From Clarkia xantiana subsp. parviflora (Eukaryota > Streptophyta > Magnoliopsida > Myrtales > Onagraceae): a stretch of 64,000 bases of DNA. The stretch covers positions 1,964,001 through 2,028,000 of the forward strand of contig JAPTYO010000026.1 of assembly GCA_036873135.1 (NCBI GenBank). The letters are read 5' to 3'. Below are positions 34,469-45,510 of this stretch, one piece after another. Every line of letters begins with the position of its first letter. Position 1 is the stretch's first letter. The notes under the pieces were generated by a model. It made no database searches and was not told the DNA's origin. It was given only the letters and a program-made list of their open reading frames with translations. A program made the translations under genes and the position numbers.

Positions 34469-37414
34469 ATGGCCGGTGGTGGCAAGAAGAAGCAAGTTTA
34501 GGCTGGCAGTTCTCGCCCCGCTTGAACTGTGAATTCCCCGTTGCTGGAACATGTTGCTGAACAAGGTGAGCACCCTGCTGTTTCTCAGACAGGGGGGCAT
34601 GGTGATGATGAGGTCTCAGTCCGAGACACGACGCTGAACATGCAAGATATCCCGCGAAGGGAGGTGGATGCTCCCCCAAACCCGGTGGGGCACAGAGAGG
34701 AAATCCCGCGAAGGGAAGTAGGCTCTTCTTCAAACTCGGAGTTGGCCAAGGCAGTAGCAGATGCTATGCCTATGTTCTTGGCGGCCATGGAGGCTCTGCT
34801 GGACAAGAGAGAGGCCGCCAGGAGGGCGGGGGAGTTGCCCCCGCGAGAAGAGCTGCCTCCACCCCCTCTGAGGGTGGTTCCAGAAGAACAGGAAGTTCAG
34901 GAGATTCAGCCCAGGAATAAGGGTAAGGAGCCCGCGCACTCGGGGAAGTTCGTTGTTGATGGTCCCGGACCAGTGCAGCACAGGACCATTCCCCTGAATG
35001 GCCCCATCACCCCCGATCAGGTGGTGAAGATTGTCAACATCTGCATGGGGGATCAGAAGCAAATGACATCGGAGCTAAGGGACCGATCCACTCACCCTTT
35101 TGTTCCGCGGCTGCTAGATACCGTCGCCCCGCTCGGGCTAGGTATTCCGACCATTAAGGAGTATGATGGTGAAGGAGACCCGGTCCGCCATGTTCAGAGA
35201 CATGTCCAGGCTTGCATGGGTAGAACTTCAAATGACGACCTCATATGTTCGTTATTCCCGATCACCCTGGGAGAAAGAGCCATGACGTGGTTTTTCAGCC
35301 TACCGCCGGGTAGTATTACGTGCTGGGCTGATATGCACGATCGCTTCATCAAGCAATATCAAGGTCGTAGACGCCTCTTGAAAGCGTGAGGTCTTTGACC
35401 CAGGTGGTGCAGAGATCCGATGAATCGTTGGCATACTACTACCAACGGTTCACTGCTAGTGCCGCGGAGATCGATGAGGAGATATCAGAGGGTGAGACCA
35501 TCCGCACTTTCCTTCGGAACCTAACTGCTCCGTATGGTTCCGATCTGATGCACAGCGTAGCCGCGAAGGCTGTGTAGAGTATGGAGGCCCTGCAAGCGAG
35601 GTTGAAGCAGCAAATCGACGTCCAGGAGTCGAAGATTGCTGCCGGAGAGCTTGATCCTCCGAAGTCAGGAAGAGGAAAGCCATCGTCCAAGCTGACGGAT
35701 GATCGCAAAGGGAGCGACAAATCGGAGGGGAGTAGGAGCCGTGGTCGTTCCGAGAGAAGGGAGGACAAGCGTCCTCCGAGGAAGGATAACCGCGAGGGTC
35801 GTAGTGTTCCCATCAACAGCTCGATGACCTCCGTACTAGCTGTGATGGATCGGCAGGGTCTCGCTCGATACCCCCCGAGGAAGGAAGGAGAGTTCTTGGG
35901 AGGCCGCTCTGATCGTTACTGTCGGTACCATCGAGCCAATGGTCACGACACGGATAACTGTCGGGAGCTGAAGAAGGAGATAGAGAAGCTGATCCAGAAG
36001 GGGAAGCTTAAGGAGTTCGTCGGAAGGGGAAGGTGCCGATCCCGTTCCAAGACTCGGTCACGGTCCCGTTCCAGGTCCCGTGATCGATCTCCAAAGAAGA
36101 AGAAGGTTGAGCCGGAAGCCTCTGGTTCTGGTGCCGTAAGGAGAGACGGGGGACCATTAACGTCATTCACAGAGGAATGGCAGCAGGAGGTGACACCTCC
36201 GCTTCTCGGGAGAATTAGGCTTCCCGTATCTCTGCTGCTGTGGTGCTAGGCAAAAGGTCTCGGTCGTGGACTCTAAAGGAAGAAATGGTAATTTATTTCT
36301 CAGCGGAGGATTTGATAGGCGTGGAGAGCCCCCACGATGACGCCTTGGTCATGACCCTGGACGTGGACGGATTCGAGATGAAGTGGATCCTGATAGACGG
36401 AGGGAGCTCCTCCGACATTCGTTTCATGGACGCCCTGGAAGCCATGGGAAAGACAAAGAAGGACCTGACACAGGTGAACTTCCCGATGGTGGGATTCTCT
36501 GGATCAACTTCCTATCCGTTGGGAATGATTACCTTACCGGTGGAGTTTGGTAGCGGCTGGAAAATGGAACGGCGGAACGTGGATTTCGTCGTTGTAGAAA
36601 CCGCGGGAACATACAATGCTATTATCGGAAGGACCACCATCAACCCTCTCATGGCGGTCGCTTCAATCGTCCACCAGAAGATGAAGTTCCCGACTGATAA
36701 TGGGGTCGGAGAGGTCAAGGGTGACCAAGTGGCGTCGCGAAAGTGTTATGTCAATGCCACCCGAAGAAGAAGGAGGGAAGCCATGGCTGTCCTGCAGACT
36801 GATGCCGATCCTCGAGAGGAATTTGGGCGTCCCGCCCCCATGGAGGATTTGAAGGAGGTTGAGATTGATGGACCTCGAAGGAAGGTGAAGATCGGGTCTG
36901 CTTTGTCGGAGGAAAGAGCCCGAGAGTTGATCGAGCTTTTGAAGGAGTTCAAGGAGCTGTTTGCCTGGTCCCCGAGTGATATGCCAGGAATCAGCCCCGA
37001 CGTGATTGTGCACGAACTGAAGATTGATCCCGCGATCAAGCCTATCGCACAGAGGAGGCGTCCGATGGGCGCGGATAAGAGGATCGCGATCCAGCAGGAG
37101 GTGGGCAGACTGCTCGACGCTGGATTCATCAAAGAGCTCCGATTCCAGACTTGGGTCGCTAACCCATTCCTGGTGAGAAAGAGTAATGGGAAGAGGCGGA
37201 TGTGTGTCGATTTCCGCGACTTGAACAAGGCCTGCCCGAAGGATTGTTACCCGCTCCCGAGGATTGATCAATTGGTGGATGCCACATCGGGACACGAGCT
37301 ATTGAGCTTCATGGATGCCTATTCTGGTTACAACCAGATCAAGATGGCGAAGGAGGATGCCCCCCATACGGCCTTCTATGCCGATAGTGACGTCTATCAC
37401 TACGACGTAGTGCC
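34469..37414 (+). pseudogene. Tat gag, protease and N-terminal RT (broken)
   Basis: Gag core at 34529-35577 (GDPVRHVQRHVQACMGR; WFFSLPPGSITCWADMHDRF; DESLAYYYQRFTASAAEID). A CCHC-like region CRYHRANGHDTDNCRELKKE lies near 35915, followed by an RS-dipeptide tract at about 36034-36105. The protease has ILIDGGSSSDI near 36390 and the RT starts with KRRMCVDFRDLNKACPKDCY. Defects: a stop at 34496-34498, a frameshift near 35388, a stop at 35576-35578 where the related copy at 61350 has Trp, and a frameshift near 36140-36240. The frame is then cut at 37414, just before the MPFG-type RT motif, by the gag-only element. Confidence 0.9.
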
Positions 37415-37569
37415 TGATGGATATACGCCCAATTTGAACCCGTTGACTTCCGAACCGTTGTATTTTTATCGTCCCATTTATGATTGCAAATCGAAACTTC
37501 AACCCGGACACTTCGCGAGAACATCGACGGCTCGGACGGGGCCGAAGCGCCCGTCCGACAGAGGCGAAC

Positions 37570-37790
37570 TCACCTAGGTGAGGTTGGGTGGCCACACCCG
37601 ACCTCCCCTAGGGGAGATCGGGTTGGCCAACCCGATCTCTCCTAGGAGAGATCGGGTCAGCCAACCCGATCTCTCCTAGGAGAGATCGGGTCAGCCAACC
37701 CGATCCCTCCTAGGAGAGATCGGGTCGGCCAACCCGATCCCTCCTAGGAGGGATGGGGTTGGCCAACCCCACCCTCCCTAGGAGGGGTCG
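37570..37790. repeat. Palindromic ~34-bp LTR array
   Basis: Six units of the type CCCGATCTCTCCTAGGAGAG + ATCGGG + TCAGCCAA. Each is self-complementary around CCTAGG, and the GGCCAACC linkers are themselves part of larger palindromes. Also present in the 3' LTR at 47346-47566. Confidence 0.9.
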
Positions 37791-37989
37791 GATGTCCTCA
37801 CCCAACCCCTACCCTTGGGGGTCGGATTCCTCCCCCCCCAAGGGCCCCGACACCACCTTCGGACTCCCATGCTCGGTCCACTCCGCCTACCTCCTCCGAA
37901 TCCTAAGGTCTTAATTATATGCTTAAAGGTTAATTAATTGTGTTTAAAGGTTAACGATGTCATTAAGCCACCTTAATGACACCGTTGCC

Positions 37990-37997
37990 TATAAATA
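37990..37997 (+). promoter_or_regulatory. TATA box of the gag-only element LTR
   Basis: TATAAATA in the context GTTGCCTATAAATACCCCAC, repeated at the same place in the 3' LTR (47765-47772). Confidence 0.75.
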
Positions 37998-38318
37998 CCC
38001 CACCTTCACATCTCATTTGAACATCTTGGCTATTTGGACAATTTAGCTCTGACATCTCTCTAGCTTTATCTCTCTAGAAATATAGTTCTGACTTAGGCAT
38101 CGGAGAGGGTTCACCAGGCACCACCCCCCCCTCCGTGTCTGGTACTGCCCCTTTTACAGGGCAAAGGGAGAGAAGAAGAGAAGGAACCAAGGGAAGAAGG
38201 AAAGGAAGAAGGACATAGGAAAAGACAAGGCGACTTGAGAAGACCGGATCACACACATCCCCTGTAAGGAGTGAGATCAGAGCCGACACCCCGTTGACCT
38301 AGATCTCATAACTTAACA

Positions 38319-38336
38319 CTTGGCGCCGTCTGTAGG
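38319..38336 (+). other. Primer-binding site of the gag-only element
   Basis: CTTGGCGCCGTCTGTAGG immediately after the 5' LTR; nearly the same as the Tat primer site. Confidence 0.75.
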
Positions 38337-38369
38337 CTTCGAGCAGAAAGCCTGGCTATCACACGAGCT

Positions 38370-41300
38370 ATGACGAACAGTAGGGTGTCCAGGCCCCAAC
38401 ACCCACCGGGGGGCAATGGGCGGAGAAGAGAACCCATACCTCCAGGGAGGCGGCCTAACCCTGGGAAGCAGCCAATGCATTCAGAGCCCCAAGACATACC
38501 ACAACCTCCTCAGCAACAGAACAACCAGGAGGGAGGACCTTCACGCCCAGCTGGGGCTGAGTCCTCCACAGCCTCCACCCCCCGGGTAAGAAGGCCACAG
38601 AGAGAAAGAGGACAACAGGGAGTGCCTTCCCACAACACGGCACCCCCTGAGGGATACTATTATGAAGAGCAACCCCAAAGGTACCCACATGGAATGCCGG
38701 CACAGAGAGATGGCAACCGCGCCCACACAGCGTATGAAAGGCCGGCATACACCCAAGGAACTTACACTGAAGCTCAGGAGGAGGAGCAGATTCCAGCAGA
38801 AGAGTACTACTCGCACCCCCGAGCAGGGCAGCGAGAGGAACAAAGAAGATATCACCAGGAGCCACCCCCAGAGGGCAGGCAACAATTTGTGCCTCCTAGG
38901 CAACAGCATAGCAACAGGGCTTACACACCGCTTGGGGAGGAAAGACAAGCAAGACCTCCAAGGAGGCAAGACTTCCATGAAGGACCCCAGCAGGCGTACC
39001 AAGGGTACACCTACAGTCCATACCAGCAGGGACAAGGGAACCCAGTAAGCCCAGTCTACAACTACAATGGGTATCAGAGGGGTTATACTCCGGCACCAGT
39101 GATGATCACCCCGGAGGAGATAGAAGCTATGATAACCCGGAAACTGAATGAGTCAAAGAAACCCAGCCTGCATTGCCTAAGTGACAAGACGAACCACCCT
39201 TTCACAAGGGAACTGGAGATGAACAGGGTGCCAGACTCCCTGCACACAGTGCAAATTGCAAAGTATAATGGGAAGGGAGACCCCCTAGAACATATCCAGC
39301 AGCATGAGGCCTCCCTATTTGGGAGGACCACTGATGAAAGATACAAGGCACTCCTTTTCCCAAACACCCTATCAGGGGTGGCCTCACATTGGTTCTTCAG
39401 CCTGCCCTCTGAGAGCATCCACTCATGGGAGCAGCTAAAAGCTAAGTTTCTGCAGAGATACCTAGGGGAGAGGAAACTCCTCAAGGGAACAGGCTCCATT
39501 GATGACGTAAAACAAGAATACGATGAATCCCTGGCTAGTTACTATACTAGGTTCAACCAGAATATTGCAGACATCCAGGGAGACATCACTGAAGGGGAGA
39601 TAATCCGAGCCTTTATCAGAAACTTAGGTCGCTTAGGGTCAACACTGGCTGAAAAGATGGCCAAAAAGCCAGCAAGTACCTTGGAGGAGCTTGCAGGGAG
39701 AGTTAAAACGCACATTTACCTTGAGAGGCACAGAGCAAGCAAGAAGGCCAAAATTCAGGCAGCCAAGGAGGATACTCAAAGGCCAAACAAAGGCAAGCCA
39801 CCCCAGGCACCGCAGCATGCAAGGCAGCAGGAGTGGCGCCCGCCACAGCAAAGAAACCAAATGGGTGAACCCTTAAAGGCTAGAGAAATCAATGTCATTA
39901 AGTTCATCCCACTGAACGCCACTCCAGCCACCGTACTTAGAGAGATGAGGAACCAAAAGCTATGGTCACCCCCTGCAAGGTGGAGAGCCCCAATGGTGGG
40001 AAATCACAAGGATAGATGGTGTGACAACCACGAGGCTTATGGTCACGATACAAACGAATGCTTTAGCTTAAAGCTAAGCATAAACAACATCGTCCAGAGG
40101 GGAGAACTGAAGCAGTTCGTAGACCATGGGGGCAATAGTATGCAACTGGGGCCACCACAGAAAGACAAGGGCAAGGGAAAGGTAGACTATAACCCTCCAC
40201 CCAACAAAAGAGGAGTCATCAACATGATACATGGGGGGGCAGCATCAGGTGGCCCAACTGCTAATGCAAGGGAAGTCTATGCATCCAAGCTAAGCTCAGT
40301 GCCAAGGTGGAGGAAAAGACCAAGAGAAGGAGAAGAATTGAAGATAGAGTTCTCGGAGAAGGACAAAAGCCACATCGTCTTTCCACACGACGATGCTCTA
40401 GTTATTACTTTAGATATTGATAATTTTGATGTAAAGAGAATTTTGGTGGATGGGGGCAGCTCAGCTGACCTCCTAAGCCTGAGAGTGTTGGAAGAGATAG
40501 GGAAAACCAAAGCAGACATCAATCCGGTCAACCTCCCTCTAGTTGGCTTCTCAGGGGCAACAAGTTACCCCCTGGGGATGATAACATTGCCAGTAACCAT
40601 GGGCCAAGGATGGACCCAGCTGAAGGTAAATGTCAATTTCTTGGTGGTTGAAAGCCTGGGAGCCTACAATGGGATCCTAGGAAGGACAACCATAAATCCA
40701 TATGAAATAGTGCCATCCACTGTTCACCAGAAGCTGAAGTACATCACGGAGAACGGAGTCGGAGAGGTCCTGGGTGATCAACGCACTGCAAGACAATGCT
40801 ATGTCAATTCAATGAGACATGGATCACACAGGACAGACACAGTGGCTGTGGTCATGGCAGGAGCCAACCAGGATAAAAGAAAGAGGGGAGGGAGACAAAG
40901 GCAAGGAAGGAGGAGGAGTGGAGTGACACTCCGCCTGAGCAGACAGTTTTTTCAAACAGTGCCTACAAGGAGACACAGGGGCAAGGCTGTGAAGGTAACA
41001 TCCATACCTTGGCAGCCAGACACCATAATAGGGAGCAGGACAAGGGACTCCATCCTAAGAGGCTTCCGCCACATAGATGATATCAAGCAAATGCCGCAGG
41101 AGCCCATATCAAGCTATTTCCAGAGATTCTTCAATTATGGTGCCAACATGGACATCACAAGGGGAGAAGCAGTCAGAGCATTCATCAGAAACATGCATCC
41201 AAACTCATTCGGGGCCTATGGAGGGCTCTATGAGATGGTCATGACGAGCACAATGAGAGAGCTCAAGGCAAGGCTGGATAGGGCATTTGAACAAGAGGCG

Positions 41301-41618
41301 GAACAGTTGGATGAAGTTCCAGAGAAAGGAAGAGAAGCAGACACATTGGGAGGAGGTGTCAATTTCACATTCACACCCCTCACACTCAGCATAGAAGAAA
41401 TTTTCCACAAGCGCCTCAAGCAAGAGCTGCCAGCATGCAGGGAGGAAGGCAAGGCCTTCCTAGGTAGAGATGCACAGGGTTGGTGTGAGTACCATGGGAC
41501 CTGGGGGCATCAAACCAACAACTGCATGGTGTTGAAGGTGGAAGTGGAAGAAATGATCTACAATGGAAGCTTCAAGGAGTACGTGGCAACAGACACAGTG
41601 ACCACCCCATATCCTTAG
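38370..41618 (+). CDS. Gag-protease-gag fusion protein, 1,082 aa
   Basis: One uninterrupted frame. Residues 1-250 are P/Q/R/E/Y-rich and probably disordered. A retrotransposon gag core lies at about 300-450 (GDPLEHIQQHEASLFGRT, WFFSLPSESIHSWEQLKAKF). A CHHC-like knuckle WCDNHEAYGHDTNEC sits near 549. A Tat-type aspartic protease lies at about 670-830 (PHDDALVITLD, ILVDGGSSADL, NGILGRTTINPYE). Then, instead of RT, a basic linker leads to a second, shorter gag-like part at about 895-965 (HIDDIKQMPQEPISSYFQRF) and a second knuckle WCEYHGTWGHQTNNC near 1036. The stop at 41616 is followed by tandem arrays. It could supply capsid and protease; the second module is unusual and may come from recombination. 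Confidence 0.9.
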   Translation: MTNSRVSRPQHPPGGNGRRREPIPPGRRPNPGKQPMHSEPQDIPQPPQQQNNQEGGPSRPAGAESSTASTPRVRRPQRERGQQGVPSHNTAPPEGYYYEEQPQRYPHGMPAQRDGNRAHTAYERPAYTQGTYTEAQEEEQIPAEEYYSHPRAGQREEQRRYHQEPPPEGRQQFVPPRQQHSNRAYTPLGEERQARPPRRQDFHEGPQQAYQGYTYSPYQQGQGNPVSPVYNYNGYQRGYTPAPVMITPEEIEAMITRKLNESKKPSLHCLSDKTNHPFTRELEMNRVPDSLHTVQIAKYNGKGDPLEHIQQHEASLFGRTTDERYKALLFPNTLSGVASHWFFSLPSESIHSWEQLKAKFLQRYLGERKLLKGTGSIDDVKQEYDESLASYYTRFNQNIADIQGDITEGEIIRAFIRNLGRLGSTLAEKMAKKPASTLEELAGRVKTHIYLERHRASKKAKIQAAKEDTQRPNKGKPPQAPQHARQQEWRPPQQRNQMGEPLKAREINVIKFIPLNATPATVLREMRNQKLWSPPARWRAPMVGNHKDRWCDNHEAYGHDTNECFSLKLSINNIVQRGELKQFVDHGGNSMQLGPPQKDKGKGKVDYNPPPNKRGVINMIHGGAASGGPTANAREVYASKLSSVPRWRKRPREGEELKIEFSEKDKSHIVFPHDDALVITLDIDNFDVKRILVDGGSSADLLSLRVLEEIGKTKADINPVNLPLVGFSGATSYPLGMITLPVTMGQGWTQLKVNVNFLVVESLGAYNGILGRTTINPYEIVPSTVHQKLKYITENGVGEVLGDQRTARQCYVNSMRHGSHRTDTVAVVMAGANQDKRKRGGRQRQGRRRSGVTLRLSRQFFQTVPTRRHRGKAVKVTSIPWQPDTIIGSRTRDSILRGFRHIDDIKQMPQEPISSYFQRFFNYGANMDITRGEAVRAFIRNMHPNSFGAYGGLYEMVMTSTMRELKARLDRAFEQEAEQLDEVPEKGREADTLGGGVNFTFTPLTLSIEEIFHKRLKQELPACREEGKAFLGRDAQGWCEYHGTWGHQTNNCMVLKVEVEEMIYNGSFKEYVATDTVTTPYP

Positions 41619-41882
41619 TTTCATATCTAGCATTTCGCATATTTTAGCTTTACAAGCTTTTCAAAAAACAACTCTTGAGAAGGAGAACTCACGAAGTTAC
41701 TCCAACTCTACAACTATCTTTAATTTCCTACAAAGGATGTCTTGGTGCACCAAGGCATCCCGAGTGTACAAAAACATGAATACTCCTAAGAGAGTAGTAG
41801 TTATTCAAAAGCATTTACCAGTGAATGTGATGTTACAAGCACCAAGTTATCCTTACACAGATATGACTTCAAGTCAACAACC

Positions 41883-42390
41883 TTCGACGCCCCCAAGAGC
41901 GTATCTTGAGAGTAGTCTTCGTACTACGACATTCGACGCCCCCAAGAGCGTATCTTGAGAGTAGTGTTCATACTACGACCTTCGACGCCCCCAAGAGCGT
42001 ATCTTGAGAGTAGTTATTATACTACGACCTTCGACGCACCAAGAGCGTATCTTGAGAGTGGTTTCCAAAATCTACGACCTTCGACGCCCCCAAGAGCGTA
42101 TCTTGAGAGTAGTGTTCATACTACAACCTTCGACGCCCCCAAGAGCGTATCTTGAGAGTAGTTATTACACTACGACTTCGAAGCACCAAGAGCGTATCTT
42201 GAGAGTGGTTTCCAAAAACTACGAATTCGACGCCCCCAGGAGCGTATCTTGAGGTAGATTTGCAACCTACCAGATTCGACGCCCCCAAGAGCGTATCTTG
42301 AGGTAGAAAAAACACTACCAGTTCGACGCCCCCAAGAGCGTATCTTGAGGTAGATTTCAAACTACCAGTTCGACGCCCACCAGGAGCGTA
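41883..42390 (+). repeat. 49-bp tandem array
   Basis: About ten units starting TTCGACGCCCCCAAGAGCGT (unit starts 41883, 41932, 41981, 42030 ...). Each has the half-palindrome AGAGTAGT...ACTACGA. Apparent open frames here are by-products of the period. Confidence 0.92.
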
Positions 42391-42398
42391 TCTTTGGT

Positions 42399-42671
42399 CT
42401 AACCTGAGCCCTCCGGGAGCCTATCCTGTGAAACGTTAAGTGCCGTCCGAGAGCCTGTCTCGTGAACAGTTTGACACCCGTCAAGAAGGTATCGGTGGAC
42501 TAACCTGTGCCCTCCGGGAGCCTATCCTGTGAAACGTTAAGTGCCGTCCGAGAGCCTGTCTCGTGAACAGTTTGACACCCGTCAAGAAGGTATCGGTGGA
42601 CTAACCTGTGCCCTCCGGGAGCCTATCCTGTGAAACGTTAAGTGCCGTCCGAGAGCCTGTCTCGTGAACAG
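42399..42671 (+). repeat. 101-bp tandem array
   Basis: Units start at 42399, 42500 and 42601 (CTAACCTGTGCCCTCCGGGA...), the last partial; near-perfect copies. Confidence 0.93.
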
Positions 42672-42753
42672 ATTTCGACGCCCACCAAGAGCGTATCTTT
42701 GGTCTAACAGTACAACGTATACCGTGTAAGGGGTATCAGAAGAGACCATCACA

Positions 42754-42828
42754 CCATGCTAAGAAGGATACCATGCTTAGAAGGATACCATGCTTCGAAG
42801 GATACCATGCTTAGAAGGATACCATGAG
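42754..42828 (+). repeat. 17-bp tandem array
   Basis: Four units of ACCATGCTTAGAAGGAT with single-base changes. Confidence 0.9.
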
Positions 42829-43177
42829 AAAAAAATTTCTAAGTATGGTAATGTGAAGAACAAGTAATGTTTTTTCTTTATGAAGTGACAGGTATAACAT
42901 GAAGGAAACCACGAAAGAAGGATAAGTGAAGGAAATATACCAAGGAAGGGTCCATACCCAAAGAGCCATACACAAGGCATAGGGAGGCATCATGAGAAGA
43001 GATATATACAAAAGCATGAGAAGCACTAATATAAAGGCAAACAAACCACGTAGTCAACAACATAATGTAGCAAAGGAAAGTAACAACAAACACCATCAGA
43101 ATCTCAAAAGACACTCAACCCATAGAAGGGGAGAAGGAGTGTAGTTATATATACAAGGATAGTATGAGATAAACAAG
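42829..43177. other. A-rich spacer before the antisense gene end
   Basis: Purine-rich on the plus strand. On the minus strand it would be the 3' UTR of the antisense gene. No domain is seen. Confidence 0.4.
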
Positions 43178-45510
43178 TCAGTCAGAACCTTCAGGGGAGT
43201 CACCCTCACCCCCTAAAGCTGAACCTCCAGCGGAAATAGATGAGGAAGAGGAATCTGAGGTACCAATCTCAACGGGTGTAGCATCCACCTGGGCTGGGAC
43301 AGCCTCGTCTGCGACAGCAGCCTGACCCATCAGAACAGTCGCGTAGCCAGTGGCATATGGCCCAAAGTCACCAAGGTCACCAAACGGGAACTGAGGATCA
43401 ATCCGGTATATGTGATCAACCAGATACTCACCGAACTGGTTCATCTCCTGAGTGAGACGCGTACTATAATCGGCGGTGAAGGCAGAGGAGGCCTTGTACT
43501 CAGATACCGCGACAGCCCTCTCCTCCGCCCGACACTTTGTCTCCAACTTCTGCAGCTCCTCAGAATGGAGCGACGCGGCAACCTCAGCTTCCCGACGCAA
43601 ACTGCCCACAGTGGCTTCAAGCAAGGACACCTGGCTCTGGAGCTCCTGCAACCTCAAATCAGATATACGCGCCTTCTCGGCAGCAGTGGCGACCTCCGCC
43701 TTGAGAGAGACCTGCCTGTCCTCAAGGGTCTTCCTCTCGTCAGATAACTCGAGCACGAGCGAGGACATGTTCACCATGTCAGATATACCCTAACAATACA
43801 AACAAAGGATGAATAACCGAAAGATAGCCATTATGAAAGTAATGAAAGGAAAGCAAGGAACAACTCACAGGGGCATAACGAGAGAGTACCCCCTGAACAA
43901 AGCGCCGAGTCTCCCCAGGAGACTTGGGCGAAGCAACACGATCGCCAGGGGGAACGGCGCCACGGAGTACGCGGACGCCAACCTCAGGAGTCCGCAAAGA
44001 GGAGGTGCTATCGAGGTGGAACTCCTTCAGACCAGCGAAGGGAGTCCACTCAGACCCAATAACATCTTCATCAGTGAGCCGTGCGAAATCCTTCCGACTT
44101 AAAGTCGGAGGCCCACCTACACAAGCAAAGCAATTCAAAGGATAACATAAACATAGAAGGATCAGCAGTAAGGTAAAGATCATACCTGAGGACCGTGCCC
44201 TCGGCTGGGGGGCAGGGGAACCACCACCAGCAGGTCGCTTCCCTTTGTCAGCCAGGGAAGGCACCTCTTCGACCACCATCTCCTTATCACGAGATAGGGT
44301 CGGAGGACAAGCAGTAGGCGAAGCAGAATCTACAGCCTTCTTTCGCTTAGCAGCCGAGGCCCCGGCCTCAGAATCAGACCTCCGCGGTTTGGACTTGGAA
44401 GGTCCAGAATCTCTGCCAACGGAGACGACCCTCTCAGTCACCAAGGGGGAGCGCCCTAGCAAGGTAAGAAAAACAAGATAAGGAAAACATAGGTTATACC
44501 ATAAAGAAGCAAATAAGAGAAAGCATACCAGAGGCTCCAGCCTTCTTCCCAGGCAGGGGGGATTTCTTCAAAGCAGAACTGGAAGGAGCCTTCCTCTTGC
44601 TCAGATCAACAGGGGCTCCCTGCATGTTATAGGTTTTTCCATGAAACCAACCTACAAAGGAAGAGCAGAAGGTAAATAAAGATGGAAAGACCAAGTGACA
44701 TACCGAACCCCCGGAGTCAGGAGTCAGACTGATCCCGGCCTCGTAAAGATCCGTCTCAGTCACTAAGGACTCGGGACTGTAAGACCGGGTCCTGTTGCTC
44801 TCGTGAATGATCTTCATAGTCTTCAAGTCATCCGAAGAGAACTCTCCAAAAGCAGGCCAACCATCGGACCGATCTTCATTCAAGACCGACCAAGTGACAT
44901 ATCGGTCCGTAATGAAGAAGTAGTGCTTAGCCCAGTGACTGGCCGAATTGTCACTCTGGGTCACGAAACGGAGGGAGGTATCCCACTCGATCCCACTCAA
45001 CCCGAAATCGGCGAATCGGGGGTCTTTGAAAGTCGGATGGCGAGTTACAAAACTCGCAAACCCCACCCTCGTCCGGTACTGAAACCGATAGAAGCATCGG
45101 AATAGAGCGAGAGAGTACTTCCAGGAGTACCAATGGCACAATACCCGGAAGCCCACCCAGACACGGAGGGCACTGGGGGCAAGGTTCACAGGGGAAATCC
45201 TGAAGAACCTGCTCAACTCTATAAGCTCGTCACAGTAAGGCAGTCTCAGCCCGAATCGGATCTGGGAAGGGTATACGGCAACCGTCCCTATGGGAGGCTC
45301 CGTCACCGTCGCTCGAGTGTTCCCCAAGGAGGGGAGAAAAGGATACAGAGGCTCATCTAGGGGACAGATACCTCCTAGGGTGACATGTTCGTTGTAATCG
45401 GACCTAGTGAGAAGGTTCTCTGACAGGATAGCAAGACTTAAGGCAAAGGTAGTAGGAAACCCCAAGGCACGAATCAAATTTCGACTAACACCCCAATGAA
45501 GGTCACGATA
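43178..45510 (-). CDS. Antisense multi-exon gene, Transposase_28-like with coiled coil
   Basis: Four minus-strand exons: 45510-44529, 44455-44186, 44116-43869, 43789-43178. The introns of 73, 69 and 79 nt all start GT and end AG, and phases are consistent (1, 1, 0), giving at least 703 residues. The first exon (LPYCDELIELSRFFRISPVN, LRVWVGFRVLCHWYSWKYSL, SLALFRCFYRFQ) resembles the plant 'putative gypsy type transposon' family Transposase_28, by recollection of that family. Then come a K/R/S/P-rich region and a C-terminal coiled coil (LSDERKTLEDRQVSLKAE ... LEATVGSLRREAEVA) with an acidic, serine-rich tail. The 5' start is unresolved: an upstream exon is needed, and the candidate at 45637-45575 ends in a stop in the required phase. 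Role unknown. Confidence 0.75.

Larger units (their letters stand above)
37415..38318 (+). repeat. 5' LTR of the gag-only element
   Basis: 904 bp, TGATGGATATACGCC to CATAACTTAACA. It contains a palindromic ~34-bp array (37570-37790) and a TATAAATA box at 37990-37997. Confidence 0.95.

Noticed and set aside
38455..39096. Antisense open frames under the gag gene
   Set aside because: These are by-products of the GC-rich, low-complexity gag N-terminus; no domain or start context.
41737..42360. Open frames on both strands rich in repeated peptides (ERILRVV-type)
   Set aside because: They follow a 49-bp array whose period lets several frames stay open; no domain and no conserved frame.
44652..44703. 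An additional intron in the antisense gene (GTATGT...TTTGTAG)
   Set aside because: The frame is open through it, removal at these sites shifts the frame into a stop, and 52 nt is short for a plant intron.
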